A stretch of DNA of 64,000 bases, taken from positions 1,349,121-1,413,120 of the forward strand of contig NC_015577.1 in NCBI RefSeq assembly GCF_000214355.1, given 5' to 3'. This DNA comes from Leadbettera azotonutricia ZAS-9. GTDB lineage: Bacteria > Spirochaetota > Spirochaetia > Treponematales > Breznakiellaceae. Position numbers and translations under genes: made by a program. Below the pieces are notes generated by a model. That model ran no database searches, was not told where the DNA came from, and saw nothing but the letters and a program-made list of their open reading frames with translations. The number at the start of each line of letters is the position of its first letter. Position 1 is the stretch's first letter. This document shows positions 42,679-51,278 of the stretch, one piece after another.

Positions 42679-43267
42679 GGTCATCGAGGAAGTCTGGCAT
42701 CAAGATGCCTTGGCGGCGGCTATGCCTTTTGAGAGCTGGGAACGGCTGACCGGGGAAAGTGCGGCGGCGTTTGCGGCGTTCTGCGCTTTCCGTGATTACG
42801 GGCCGGAACGGAATATCCGCAAGGCGGTTGAGGGGCAATTCCGCAAGGCAGAATTGCCTACGGAGTTTTCGCCAGAAGCGAAAACTCCACCCTGCAATTA
42901 TAACGCGCTTATCGCAAAGAAATACCGGGTTTGGCGGGGCTGGGCGGCGGCCTTCAAGTGGCGGGAACGGGCGGCGGATTATGACGGCTATGTAGACAAA
43001 CTGAAACAGGCGGAGCTGCGGAAAACCATTGAGGAACAGGGGAAGGTTCACCGGGCGATTACGGGAAAAATGCTGCGGGTGGTTGAAAAGAAACTTGACC
43101 TGATGGATCCGGCGGAGCTGGGACAGGGGGCGGTAACGGAGTGGGTTTCTACGGCGATACGGGCGGAGCGGGAAGCGGCGGGACTAACTACCGGGAAAGA
43201 GAAGCCGGAGGGACAGGTCGATAAGAACGGGCAGATTACGTTTCTGCCGGATTTTGAGGGGCTTTGA
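42659..43267 (+). CDS. Probable phage terminase small subunit
   Basis: The start is the first ATG of the pair ATGATG at 42659-42664, within the previous gene. The 202-aa protein has no close signature I can name. It is basic and helical, with a segment CNYNALIAKKYRVWRGWAAA that could be a DNA-binding region, and charged helices (about 125-160; LRKTIEEQGKVHRAITGKML). Position immediately upstream of the terminase large subunit, with stop and start 2 nt apart, is the main reason for the call. The small subunit recognises the packaging site on DNA. An alternative is an unrelated packaging accessory protein. Confidence 0.55.
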   Translation: MMTDINKVIEEVWHQDALAAAMPFESWERLTGESAAAFAAFCAFRDYGPERNIRKAVEGQFRKAELPTEFSPEAKTPPCNYNALIAKKYRVWRGWAAAFKWRERAADYDGYVDKLKQAELRKTIEEQGKVHRAITGKMLRVVEKKLDLMDPAELGQGAVTEWVSTAIRAEREAAGLTTGKEKPEGQVDKNGQITFLPDFEGL

Positions 43268-43269
43268 TT

Positions 43270-44493
43270 ATGACGGTGTTTAAGCCCACTACGGTACAAC
43301 GGCAAGCATTACGCCTAGTTAAAAGCGGCGCGAAACATATCTTGCTGTTTGGCGGTTCCCGGAGCGGCAAGACTACGGTGCTGGTGATGGTGATCATCTA
43401 CCGGGCGATCCGTTTTGCGGGTTCCCGGCATTTGATTTGCCGTTACCGGGCCAAGGATGCCCGGAGTTCCGTTCTGCGGGAAACGCTTTTGCCGGCGCTT
43501 ACCAATACCATTGGGACTAACCGTTACAACTATCTGGCCCATGAAAGCATGATTACCCTTTTTAACGGGTCGGAGATTTGGATTGGCGGTCTGGGGGATC
43601 GGGAACAGGCTGACAAGATTTTAGGGCATGAGTACAACACGATCTATTTTAACGAGATTTCGCAGCTTAGTTATATTTCGGTTACTACGGCCTATTCCCG
43701 GCTGGCTATGCGGGTGCCGGGGTGCCGGAATTTGTTTCTGTACGACTGCAATCCGGGCAGCCCTTTACATTGGGCGTATAGGATTTTCATTCGCAAGCAG
43801 CAGTTTCTAAACGGGGAACCGCTGGTAAAACCGGAACTGTACGCCTCGATGATACTTAACCCGGCTGATAATGCGGAGCATTTGCCGGAGGACTATATCT
43901 CCGATGTGCTGGGGGCCATGCCGGAAAAACAGAAAGCACGGTTCCGGGATGGCTCCTGGGTTAAGGCGGAAGGGGTTATCTACGAACTGTTCGATGAATC
44001 CATGATTTTGAAAGCGGCGGATATGCCCAAGGACTATGACCGGATTTGTGCAGGGCAGGATTTCGGACTGAATATTACGAATGTAAAAATCGGCTGGGTG
44101 CATGAGGTTATTTATGTGATTGCCGACTACGGCGCTTTCAACATGACCACTAAATCATTTAACGAGGAATTGGCCGCCCGGCATTGGTTTGATCTGGGGC
44201 CTGATAATTTCAGTTTTCCGGTGTACTGCGATCCGGCTGGCGGGGAGCGGATACAGGAAATTACCGGGGGCGTTAAGGCAAATAATAGCGTTGAAAGCGG
44301 GATCGATTTTATCAATGCGAAGATAGAACGGGGACAATTTTTTGTCGCCGATGGCTGTACTGGTGTCCTTTCGGAGGTATGGGATTACTGCCGGGATGAG
44401 GCGGGGGAAATAATCAAGGTCAATGACCACTACTTAGACGCTCTGCGGTATGCGGTGTTCTCCGATGTGCAACAGGGGGTAATAGCGCAATGA
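43270..44493 (+). CDS. Phage terminase large subunit
   Basis: The start at 43270 has GAGGGG 8 nt upstream. The N-terminal ATPase has Walker A GGSRSGKT (Lys34) and a Walker B-like TIYFNEIS. The C-terminal RNase H-like nuclease begins at GQDFGLNI and includes VYCDPAGGERI and the late DHYLDALRYA, so the acidic metal ligands are present. It cuts and pumps DNA into empty heads. At 407 aa it is slightly short for the family but complete. It overlaps the portal gene by 4 nt (ATGA). Confidence 0.92.
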   Translation: MTVFKPTTVQRQALRLVKSGAKHILLFGGSRSGKTTVLVMVIIYRAIRFAGSRHLICRYRAKDARSSVLRETLLPALTNTIGTNRYNYLAHESMITLFNGSEIWIGGLGDREQADKILGHEYNTIYFNEISQLSYISVTTAYSRLAMRVPGCRNLFLYDCNPGSPLHWAYRIFIRKQQFLNGEPLVKPELYASMILNPADNAEHLPEDYISDVLGAMPEKQKARFRDGSWVKAEGVIYELFDESMILKAADMPKDYDRICAGQDFGLNITNVKIGWVHEVIYVIADYGAFNMTTKSFNEELAARHWFDLGPDNFSFPVYCDPAGGERIQEITGGVKANNSVESGIDFINAKIERGQFFVADGCTGVLSEVWDYCRDEAGEIIKVNDHYLDALRYAVFSDVQQGVIAQ

Positions 44494-45746
44494 AACTATT
44501 TACCCCGCTTATCAATGGAATAAAAACCTTAAAATTGCAAACGAAAGCAGACAGGCCGGATTATCCGATGGATGACGAATTTCAAAATAATTTACCAATT
44601 TTGTCTGAAAGTGGTGCATACTTATATTCAGCCTGGGTAAACATTGCGGTGGGTATTTTGATCCGCAATATTGCCCGTGCGGAATTTGGTTTGATCCGAG
44701 GGGGTAATGATGTAACAAGTGGGCCGCTCTTTGAATTGTTCCGAAGGCCGAACCGCCTGATGTCCGGTTATGACCTTTGGAAGGAAACGGCGGCTTGGTG
44801 GTATCTGGAAGGTGAAGCGTTCTGGTGGTTTGGGCCGGATTACGATGGCGGGTTACCGCATGAAATTTACATTCTTGATCCGAGACGGGTACGGCATGAA
44901 AGTGTTACGGCGGGGGGCGTACATGATCCATTTAACCAACTAAAGAAGCGGTGGTTTTATCAGACTGATACCGATCTGATACCTATTCTGACCGATGAAT
45001 TGATCCAGTTCCGGGATTGGAACCCCTGGAATCCGATACGGGGCGTTAATCCGCTTGCGGCGTTAGCCCTGGAGCTGGAACAAGATTATTATGCAAATAA
45101 AGCAAACAGCCAATTACTAAAAAATAACGCTATCCCGATGGGGATACTGAAAACTGACCAGACTATAAGGCCGGAGGAAGCTGACGCTTTAGAGCGGCGC
45201 TGGGAAAGCAAATACGGGGCGGTAAAGGCTAACCGGAAAATTGCGGTGCTGGGCAAGGGAACCAGTTTTGAACCGCTATCCTTTACCCCGGAAGTGGTCA
45301 AGTTATTTGAGCTTAAACGCTGGAATCTCTACACTATTTTAGCAAAGTACGGCATCCCTCCACGGGTTGCCAATATAAACGATAAATCAAGCAATCTTTC
45401 CGGGAAGGATACGGCGGAACAGCATAGCGCCTTCTGGCAATATACGCTTATCCCTACCCTGCGACAATTTGAAAACATTCTGGAAACTCAATTTTTTATT
45501 TGCTTTGGATTGCGTGAAACCGGAAAATTCAATCTGGGCGATATACCGGAATTGCAGGAGAGTGAGGACGCTCAAAGTAACCGGGATATTGCGGAAATTA
45601 ACGCCGGATTAAAAACGATTAACGATGTTCTGAAAGAGCGGGGAAAGGAAACTAAGCCCTGGGGAGATAAATGGTACCGGCCCAAGAATCTTGTTCCGGT
45701 AAACGTGCAGTCCGGTGATACGTCCGGGGAAGGACATGGCGAATAA
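44490..45746 (+). CDS. Phage portal protein (HK97 type)
   Basis: The 418-aa protein overlaps the terminase stop by four bases. It has the order of HK97-type portals: a helical N-terminal part (YLYSAWVNIAVGILIRNIAR), a clip/wing region with LDPRRVRHESV and LIQFRDWNPWNPIRGVNPL, a long crown helix region (EADALERRWESKYGAVKANR) and a conserved KYGIPPRVANINDKSSN box near residue 290. It forms the dodecameric DNA entry channel of the head. Its last 11 bases overlap the regulator gene. Confidence 0.9.
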   Translation: MKLFTPLINGIKTLKLQTKADRPDYPMDDEFQNNLPILSESGAYLYSAWVNIAVGILIRNIARAEFGLIRGGNDVTSGPLFELFRRPNRLMSGYDLWKETAAWWYLEGEAFWWFGPDYDGGLPHEIYILDPRRVRHESVTAGGVHDPFNQLKKRWFYQTDTDLIPILTDELIQFRDWNPWNPIRGVNPLAALALELEQDYYANKANSQLLKNNAIPMGILKTDQTIRPEEADALERRWESKYGAVKANRKIAVLGKGTSFEPLSFTPEVVKLFELKRWNLYTILAKYGIPPRVANINDKSSNLSGKDTAEQHSAFWQYTLIPTLRQFENILETQFFICFGLRETGKFNLGDIPELQESEDAQSNRDIAEINAGLKTINDVLKERGKETKPWGDKWYRPKNLVPVNVQSGDTSGEGHGE

Positions 45747-46458
45747 TATTATTGTGGCGAGCACTTCGGTGCCGTTTGCAGAATATGTACGCAAAAATGT
45801 TGAACAGCTTACCCGTATGGAACCGATAGTGCTTGCTTCTGATTTGGAGGACTTGAAGGAAAAGATTAAACGGTATCAAGCCCGGCTGGTGTTTCTTGAA
45901 TCGAATTTTGTAGATATTGCTACGCCTTATATGATGGCGGTTTTGAAGGGGAAAAATAAGAAGGTGCGCTTTGCAATCTTTAGTTTTGAAAAGGTGGTAA
46001 GTGAGGAAGTGGAGCGTTTTTACAATCTGGGGGCGGCGGGATATTTGAATTACCGGGATGGTCTTGAATCCTGTTTGAAAGGATACCGCAAACTGCTTGA
46101 GGGGAAGGATTACTTTCCTGATGAACTGGAAGAAACCGGGGCTTCCTGCCATTTTGCGGATTACCGTCTGGGTGAGCTTAAACAGCAGGAATTGACCATG
46201 CAGGACCGGGAATTGATTTGTTTAATGAGCCGTGGAAAATCGGCTGAGGAGATTAGCGGGCTTTTACATTTGACCTATGAAACGGTGAAGAATTACAAGA
46301 GCCGTATTTACAAGAAGTGCGGGATAAAGAATTCTGTCCATCTTTTACTGTTTGCGTTGTATATGGGCCTTATAAGCTCGGAAGAAATTTTGAAGGCCGC
46401 CTTCGGAGAAGGCGGGGAACTTATGACAAAGGGGGTCTATGGTGATTCTGAGGAATAA
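45736..46458 (+). CDS. LuxR/NarL-type regulator with pseudo-receiver domain
   Basis: The ATG at 45736 follows GGGGAAGGA. The N-terminal half (about 1-120) looks like a receiver fold: NNIIVASTSVPFAEYVRKNV, the core strand RLVFLESNF, and GAAGYLNYRDG at the end. The phospho-acceptor Asp is replaced by Glu in FLES, a mimic of the active state, so control by phosphorylation is unlikely. The C-terminal half is a LuxR-type helix-turn-helix: MQDRELICLMSRGKSAEEIS and YETVKNYKSRIYKKCG. It is unusual to find such a gene between portal and protease, overlapping both by 11 and 20 bases. It could regulate late genes or reprogram the host (inference). The protein is 240 aa. Confidence 0.85.
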   Translation: MANNIIVASTSVPFAEYVRKNVEQLTRMEPIVLASDLEDLKEKIKRYQARLVFLESNFVDIATPYMMAVLKGKNKKVRFAIFSFEKVVSEEVERFYNLGAAGYLNYRDGLESCLKGYRKLLEGKDYFPDELEETGASCHFADYRLGELKQQELTMQDRELICLMSRGKSAEEISGLLHLTYETVKNYKSRIYKKCGIKNSVHLLLFALYMGLISSEEILKAAFGEGGELMTKGVYGDSEE

Positions 46459-47113
46459 GAGCGGGGAATTTCAGGTGCAGAACCGGGCGGGGCTGCTGGA
46501 TTTCCTGCGGGGTGAAGCGGGAATGAGGAATGGGGAGGGAGGAGTTACGGAGCTTGCGGGGCTGGAATGTATCTGCTCGGTTCCGTTTGCGGTAGCAACT
46601 GCGGCTTCCGTGCAGGACGGGGAAAACAGTAATGCTATTGCCTGGACTTTTTCTACCTTTGACCTTGACCGTTATGATGAGCGGATTGATCCCTCTGGCT
46701 GGGATTTCAAGCGGTACTTACAAAATCCGGTTATCCAGTGGGCGCATTGTTTTGACATTCCGGCTATCGGGAAGGCTGACGGGGTGTTCGCCGATGAAAA
46801 GGGTTTGCATGGTTCCATTGTCTTTAATGGCAAGGACTATGATCCTTTCGGCTGGGGTATTGGGGAGCGGGTCAAGAATGGCGTGATCCGGGCCGGGTCG
46901 GTGGGGTTCCGGGTTCTGGAAATTGAACTGCCCTCAAAAGAGGACAGTAAGGACGGTACTACGCTTATATTCAGGAAACAGGAGCTTCTTGAATTTAGTG
47001 TGTGCAATGTTCCGGCTAATCCTTGGGCTCTGGCAAAGGGAATGACGGAAAAGAAACAGGAAACCAGTTTCCCTGACTTTTGGGGAAACATCATTCAAAA
47101 CCATAAGGAGTAA
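46439..47113 (+). CDS. Prohead protease (HK97 / U35 family)
   Basis: The ATG at 46439 has AAAGGGGG upstream and overlaps the regulator gene. The protein of 224 aa carries the expected catalytic sites: His in VIQWAHCFDIPAIGKA and Ser in AGSVGFRV, with LLEFSVCNVPANPWALA as the final conserved strand. It cleaves scaffold and the capsid N-terminus during head maturation. The unusual N-terminal extension (about 1-40) includes Gly/Glu-rich residues. It precedes the capsid gene by 4 nt. Confidence 0.88.
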   Translation: MVILRNKSGEFQVQNRAGLLDFLRGEAGMRNGEGGVTELAGLECICSVPFAVATAASVQDGENSNAIAWTFSTFDLDRYDERIDPSGWDFKRYLQNPVIQWAHCFDIPAIGKADGVFADEKGLHGSIVFNGKDYDPFGWGIGERVKNGVIRAGSVGFRVLEIELPSKEDSKDGTTLIFRKQELLEFSVCNVPANPWALAKGMTEKKQETSFPDFWGNIIQNHKE

Positions 47114-47117
47114 AACT

Positions 47118-48425
47118 ATGGGCAATGAAGAATTGGAAGCGGTTAAAAAGGCATTAGCCGCTATGAAGAAAATTGAGTTGACGGGGTTTACCAACACGGA
47201 AACCGCAACGGCTTACTTCAAGGAAAAGGAAATGATCCTTGAGGGGATAGTCAAAACTATGGAGACTATCACGGTGCAGGAATCATCGGAAATGGAAGCC
47301 TTGAAAGCCACGGTCAAGAGTCTGCGGGATGAACTGAAGGGACGGGCGGCTAATCCCCGTGAACTGACCCGGAAGGAATTACAATACCGCCTTGGTAAGG
47401 CGTTGGCGGCGGCGTGGACGGGGAATCATGGGGCCTTGGCGGAACTGTCCTTTACGCCGAACCTGAAAGCGGATAACTGGACTAATCCCCGTGATGTTAG
47501 TTGGGGGGAAAAGGGTTGGAATGTCAATGAGAAGGCGGCTCTCGGCTCACCGATGGGGAACCTCTCTACCAATGATCAATACCTCATCAATCCGATTTAC
47601 GAAACGGAAATCATGCAGGACGCTGCCAAAAAATCGGTAATGATGCCTCTGGTGCGTCATCGTCCGATGATGGGGCCTTCTATCTTCCTGCCTACGAGGG
47701 ACCGGGGCGGGGTTCAGCTTCACTGGCTTACCGCTTACGGGCAGCAGATCACCGGGAGCAAGCCCCAGGGGGCGCAACGGGTAGAGCTTAAAGCGTACAC
47801 CCTTGCCGGGTATATCCCCTGGTATGATGAATTCGAGGAGGATGTTTTTATCGACCTGGGGGCAATGTTCATAGACGAATTTACGGAGGTCTACGGACAG
47901 GAGTTCGACCGTCAATGTCTGTTGGCGGATGATGATCCCTTTACCGGGGCTATGGCGGTGGATGGGGCGGAGGAAGTTGAAATTGCCGGGGCGGATATAA
48001 ACGGCTTGACGTGGAAGGACTTCCGGGACGCTGTGTACCGGGTTCCTGCGGAGGAGCGCAAGGACTGCGCCTGGTTCTTGCATGAAACGGTATTAAACCA
48101 TATTGCCAACATTGAGGACGCTGACGGGCGGCCGATATGGAGGCGGCCCACGGAAGCTATGCCGGGCAAGCTCGACCTGTATCCGTATCACGAGGTTTCC
48201 ATCATGCCGCAGATCGGGGCGGTTGAAAATGATACCCCTTTTGCGATCTTTATGAACCCTAAAAGAATTCAACACGGGAACCGGAAGGGGATCGAGATCA
48301 AGAAATTTGACGGTACAACAGAAAGCATGGAATACGGGGAGTTGTTTCTCCGGTTCCGCAAGCGGGACGGGTTTTTGGTAACAAGACCATCGGGGAATAT
48401 GGTCATACTGAAAACAAAACCATAA
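47118..48425 (+). CDS. Major capsid protein (HK97 fold)
   Basis: The 435-aa protein has an N-terminal coiled delta region (about 1-85; LEAVKKALAAMKKIELTGFT) that the protease should remove, then the HK97 body: YLINPIYETEIMQDAAKKS, LTAYGQQITGSKPQG, the long spine helix region VFIDLGAMFIDEFTEVYGQE with FDRQCLLADDDP, and LFLRFRKRDGFLVTRPSGNM at the end. It forms the icosahedral shell. It is the last plus-strand gene of the head module and is followed by a strong terminator. No scaffold, head-tail connector or tail gene follows. Confidence 0.92.
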   Translation: MGNEELEAVKKALAAMKKIELTGFTNTETATAYFKEKEMILEGIVKTMETITVQESSEMEALKATVKSLRDELKGRAANPRELTRKELQYRLGKALAAAWTGNHGALAELSFTPNLKADNWTNPRDVSWGEKGWNVNEKAALGSPMGNLSTNDQYLINPIYETEIMQDAAKKSVMMPLVRHRPMMGPSIFLPTRDRGGVQLHWLTAYGQQITGSKPQGAQRVELKAYTLAGYIPWYDEFEEDVFIDLGAMFIDEFTEVYGQEFDRQCLLADDDPFTGAMAVDGAEEVEIAGADINGLTWKDFRDAVYRVPAEERKDCAWFLHETVLNHIANIEDADGRPIWRRPTEAMPGKLDLYPYHEVSIMPQIGAVENDTPFAIFMNPKRIQHGNRKGIEIKKFDGTTESMEYGELFLRFRKRDGFLVTRPSGNMVILKTKP

Positions 48426-48434
48426 AACGAAGGA

Positions 48435-48469
48435 AAGCCGACCGGCGTTAGCCGGGCGGCTTTTTTTTT
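48435..48469 (+). terminator. Strong terminator closing the head module
   Basis: AGCCGACCGGC and GCCGGGCGGCT form an 11-bp stem with one mismatch around a 5-nt GTTA-type loop, followed by nine T residues. It stands 10 nt after the capsid stop codon. It marks the end of the packaging operon and meets the convergent minus-strand gene. Confidence 0.85.
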
Positions 48470-48473
48470 CTGC

Positions 48474-48692
48474 TCATAAATAAATACTGATAGCGTTTTC
48501 CGTAAGTAACCCTGTTTTGTATTCCGGTTCCGGGAGCGTGTCTATATGCTCAATTTCCTTTCTGAATATCCGGGCATCATCCCCCTGCAAATAAGCATAG
48601 AATTTGTAGTTGCTATCATAAAGCAAATAATGTCCGGTTTCCGGTTCGTAAGAATAACTGTATTTCAACCCGCTGAAAACTGGTAGTAACAT
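48474..48692 (-). CDS. Small hypothetical element protein
   Basis: The 72-aa frame starts at the ATG at 48692, which has AAGGA 7 nt upstream; a TTG at 48707 is less likely. The protein is Tyr-rich (SGLKYSYSYEPETGHYLLYD) and has alternating beta-like character. No known domain is seen. It is the last gene of a minus-strand accessory set. Confidence 0.6.
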   Translation of the reverse strand: MLLPVFSGLKYSYSYEPETGHYLLYDSNYKFYAYLQGDDARIFRKEIEHIDTLPEPEYKTGLLTENAISIYL

Positions 48693-48746
48693 GATCAATT
48701 CCTTCAATGATGAGATTACCCCGGCGCAAGCCGGGGGAAATGTTTG

Positions 48747-49169
48747 TTATTCTTGCAATGATTTAGGCTTCTTAAAATAGTTAGGATTGCGCTTGTAAAG
48801 GGCTTCCTCGATGGTCTGTTCTTCAAACCAATAATCAATATTTAGCGGCGCAATACGGCAGATTTCGGAAACGCTGGTATAACCCCATTCTGAATTTTCA
48901 AGGTCATCATTCAAAATGGTATAGCCGAACATGGTATCTTCTTTGTCGTATTCGCAGATAAAAATATCGGTGCCGCCGTAGAAGTAATGGAAGATTGCGG
49001 GATGTTCGTCCTTGCCGTCTGTCTTGTAAAGTTTGGGACATTTTTCAAGCTGTTTCATAAGCCGTTCTATTGGCTCGGCGTAGGTTTCGGGATTGGCGGC
49101 GGTGATAAGTAACTGACTGCGGGGGATGATGATCGCCAATTCGTCGGCTATTTCAAATTCAATTTTCAT
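48747..49169 (-). CDS. DUF2958-like small element protein
   Basis: The 140-aa protein has AAGGAG at good distance. The central part HYFYGGTDIFICEYDKEDTM, FGYTILNDDLENSEWGYTS and SVSEICRIAP resembles DUF2958-type proteins that are common on plasmids and phages (pattern W/Y-x-V-x-E-x-D-x-x-D-x-x-F-G). The biochemical role of that family is unknown. It sits among other accessory genes on the minus strand, with about 50-nt spacers. No signal peptide. Confidence 0.6.
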   Translation of the reverse strand: MKIEFEIADELAIIIPRSQLLITAANPETYAEPIERLMKQLEKCPKLYKTDGKDEHPAIFHYFYGGTDIFICEYDKEDTMFGYTILNDDLENSEWGYTSVSEICRIAPLNIDYWFEEQTIEEALYKRNPNYFKKPKSLQE

Positions 49170-49218
49170 GGGGTTCTCCTTGGGGGAAATATCCCCCGCA
49201 CAGGCGGGGGCGGTTTAC

Positions 49219-49725
49219 TTACATGGCTAACTTATAGGCTTGTTTCTCTTTGTCCTTTTCCTCTTTTTCCCGGCTTACTTTCTGACTGCCCTTTTTAGCC
49301 CTGATTTCGTCAAGGGTTTCATGGCTGGAAATATTGCGCTTGGGGCGGCCTGAATAAATCCATGCCTTACGGTTGCCGGAGAACCAGAAGCCCAGGGCCT
49401 TTAGTTGTTCCCTGATTTCTTTTGAGTTAAAGCAGTAAATCCAGTAGCCTATGATTTCGATTTCACAATCAAGGTTTATGATTTTCTGTAAGATTTCCTG
49501 AAAGGGTGTAACCGCATCGGCGGCGGGTTTCCATTCCTTATCTGCATAGTACGAATTAAACGAATGGGACATAAAACCGTTTAGGAAACTATTAAACTGG
49601 TTTATTATTTCTACGGTGGCGGCTTCGCCTTCCTGCCCTGCGTGATCCGGGTGGTACTGCTTTAATAATTCCCGGTAGCGTTTTTTTGCTTCCTCTACGG
49701 ATTGGCATTTTTCAAAGTAGTTCAT
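49219..49725 (-). CDS. J-domain (DnaJ-like) protein of the mobile element
   Basis: The ATG at 49725 has AAAGGAG upstream. Residues of about 1-60 form a J-domain: QSVEEAKKRYRELLKQYHPD with the HPD tripeptide that stimulates HSP70 ATPases. The rest (about 85-168) has GYWIYCFNSKEIREQLKALG and GFWFSGNRKAWIYSGRPKR, a domain found in similar phage and plasmid DnaJ-like proteins, then a Lys/Glu-rich tail. It could recruit the host DnaK for element replication. It might also engage the dedicated HSP70s of the adjacent operon, which has no J-protein of its own (speculative). The protein is 168 aa. Confidence 0.8.
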   Translation of the reverse strand: MNYFEKCQSVEEAKKRYRELLKQYHPDHAGQEGEAATVEIINQFNSFLNGFMSHSFNSYYADKEWKPAADAVTPFQEILQKIINLDCEIEIIGYWIYCFNSKEIREQLKALGFWFSGNRKAWIYSGRPKRNISSHETLDEIRAKKGSQKVSREKEEKDKEKQAYKLAM

Positions 49726-49777
49726 TTTAACTGCTCCTTTTATGAAGTTTCCCCGCTCAAGCGGGGGATGGTTTGAG

Positions 49778-50032
49778 CTATAAGGCCGCCAGTAATGCGG
49801 CTTTTTCTTCCGGGGTGATGGCACTGCGGAAGGTGCAGCCCTGACATTTGGTATTGTCCCGGCAGGACAGGCAGACTTTTGACGGGTCCACTATGGAGGG
49901 CAAGAGCCTGACCATGAGATCCACGGCTACGGGCATGGGCTTACCCATAGCCCACGCAAGGCGGCGAACCGACACAGCAGCAAGGCCGGAAAACTGAGGC
50001 GAATAGTACCGCTTTTGATCTGCGTTGTTCAT
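49778..50032 (-). CDS. Small Cys-rich element protein
   Basis: The 84-aa frame has AGGAG 8 nt upstream of its ATG. It contains VCLSCRDNTKCQGCTF, a CxxC...CxxC pattern that could bind zinc. The C-terminal end EEKAALLAAL is helical. I do not recognise the family. It lies in a minus-strand accessory set with similarly spaced genes, which supports it being real. Confidence 0.55.
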   Translation of the reverse strand: MNNADQKRYYSPQFSGLAAVSVRRLAWAMGKPMPVAVDLMVRLLPSIVDPSKVCLSCRDNTKCQGCTFRSAITPEEKAALLAAL

Positions 50033-50089
50033 TCTGAAAACTCCTAGAAACGAAATAACCCCCGACAGCCAAGGCCGGGGGAAAAGTAC

Positions 50090-50359
50090 CTAAAACAAAG
50101 AAAGTTGACCATGTGAAAGAAAAGAAGCGGGGACGGTGCGGTTTGCATAAATGGTATGGAGATAAGAAACATAGCGGGCCGCTTCTTCTTCCGTTCTGAA
50201 AAAGCGGCGGCATTTGAGACCATGACCAAAGGGCAAGCCGGATAATACAAGATGAGCCGGGGCGGTTTGCTTTTTAATGCTGGTAGAGACCAGGGCCGGC
50301 CTGTGCAGATAAAAAGCAAACTGCGCTAAAACCTGATAGCAGGGCATTTGGCTAGACAT
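50090..50359 (-). CDS. Small hypothetical element protein
   Basis: The 89-aa frame begins MSSQMPCYQVLAQFAFYLHR and has the helix-like phrase FRTEEEAARYVSYLHTIY. GGGGTG lies upstream of its ATG at 50359. No known domain. The start and even the reality of the gene are less certain than for its neighbours, since two overlapping frames compete here. Confidence 0.4.
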   Translation of the reverse strand: MSSQMPCYQVLAQFAFYLHRPALVSTSIKKQTAPAHLVLSGLPFGHGLKCRRFFRTEEEAARYVSYLHTIYANRTVPASFLSHGQLSLF

Positions 50360-50563
50360 AACAACACCCCGAAGGGAAAGGGCAAACATAAACTGCCGTT
50401 GTTAGGCCCAGCCATACGGCCAGGTGGGGCAAGGGCAAAAATGCCCTTGCTGATATACGTTATAATAAAGATTATATACTATTTAATAAACATAGTCAAG
50501 TAAATAATAAAATATTTTTACTTTTTATTGACGGGTAAGGGCCTACTATGGTATTTTGAAAGT

Positions 50564-50779
50564 ATGGGAATGACGGAAAAAATACGGATTATGCTGGTAA
50601 AGCAAGGAAACATTTCAGAGGCCGAACTTGCAAGGCGGCTGGGACAGACCCCGGCAAATCTACACCATAAGATGAAGCGGGACAATTTTTCTGAAAAGGA
50701 ACTGCGGGAGATTGCGGAGGCGCTAGACTGCGGACTAAAAATAAACCTTGTTATGAATAAGACCGGGGAGGAAATTTGA
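50564..50779 (+). CDS. Small Cro/C1-type helix-turn-helix protein
   Basis: The protein of about 71 aa contains MLVKQGNISEAELARRLGQT and PANLHHKMKRDNFSEKELRE, a typical Cro/C1 helix-turn-helix with the turn at RLGQTPANLH. It probably binds an element operator. The start is either 50564 or 50570; GAAAG upstream is a weak ribosome site. It is divergent from the minus-strand accessory genes across a spacer of about 200 bp, the usual position of a regulator. Confidence 0.7.
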   Translation: MGMTEKIRIMLVKQGNISEAELARRLGQTPANLHHKMKRDNFSEKELREIAEALDCGLKINLVMNKTGEEI

Positions 50780-51278
50780 CTGTGCCGAATGAACTTCATA
50801 GCCGGACATACCGAATAAAGCCAATTTTTAGCAGAGAATTCCGGCGTAACCTCTTACCGGATACCGAAGCGGACGGTCCAGGTATTACCGGAGAGCCGCC
50901 GAATTGCCCCCCGCTTACTCGACCTTTCACCACTAATGGACAGACTGACAAACGGGACTAATACGGCACGGCAGGGCGCAATGCCGACAAAGCGGGTTCT
51001 TGCGGAGAAAGCGGCGCATGAATGGCCGGGCGCACTTACAAATAAAACCGCTGCTGTAATACCCCTTCACTGCTAATGGACAGGCTATGTTAACGGGCTG
51101 AACACTGACGGGAAAAAGTGTAATATACAATTATAAGAGAAATTCATACAATTTTGTAGGAAATATAGAACCATCGACAAAAACTGCCATTTTTCCATCC
51201 GTCTGTTCACCGCCTAGCCCGATCTACGAGTTTCTGATATACTATTTGAACAAACTTTTCTCTCATATGGTAAGGACA
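50780..51278. other. Gene-poor stretch with imperfect direct repeats
   Basis: No convincing gene lies here. A 61-codon frame at 50776-50961 follows the HTH gene but has no recognisable content. The word TAATGGACAG followed by A/G and CT occurs at 50935 and 51074, each before an AACGGG word (about 140 bp apart), suggesting a degraded repeated unit. Composition changes from GC-rich to AT-rich at about 51120. TATACT at 51238-51243 may be the -10 box of the methyltransferase gene. Confidence 0.45.

Noticed and set aside
50776-50961. 61-codon frame after the Cro-like gene
   Set aside because: It has a possible ribosome site, but no protein-like features and it runs into a degraded repeat region; treated as unproven.
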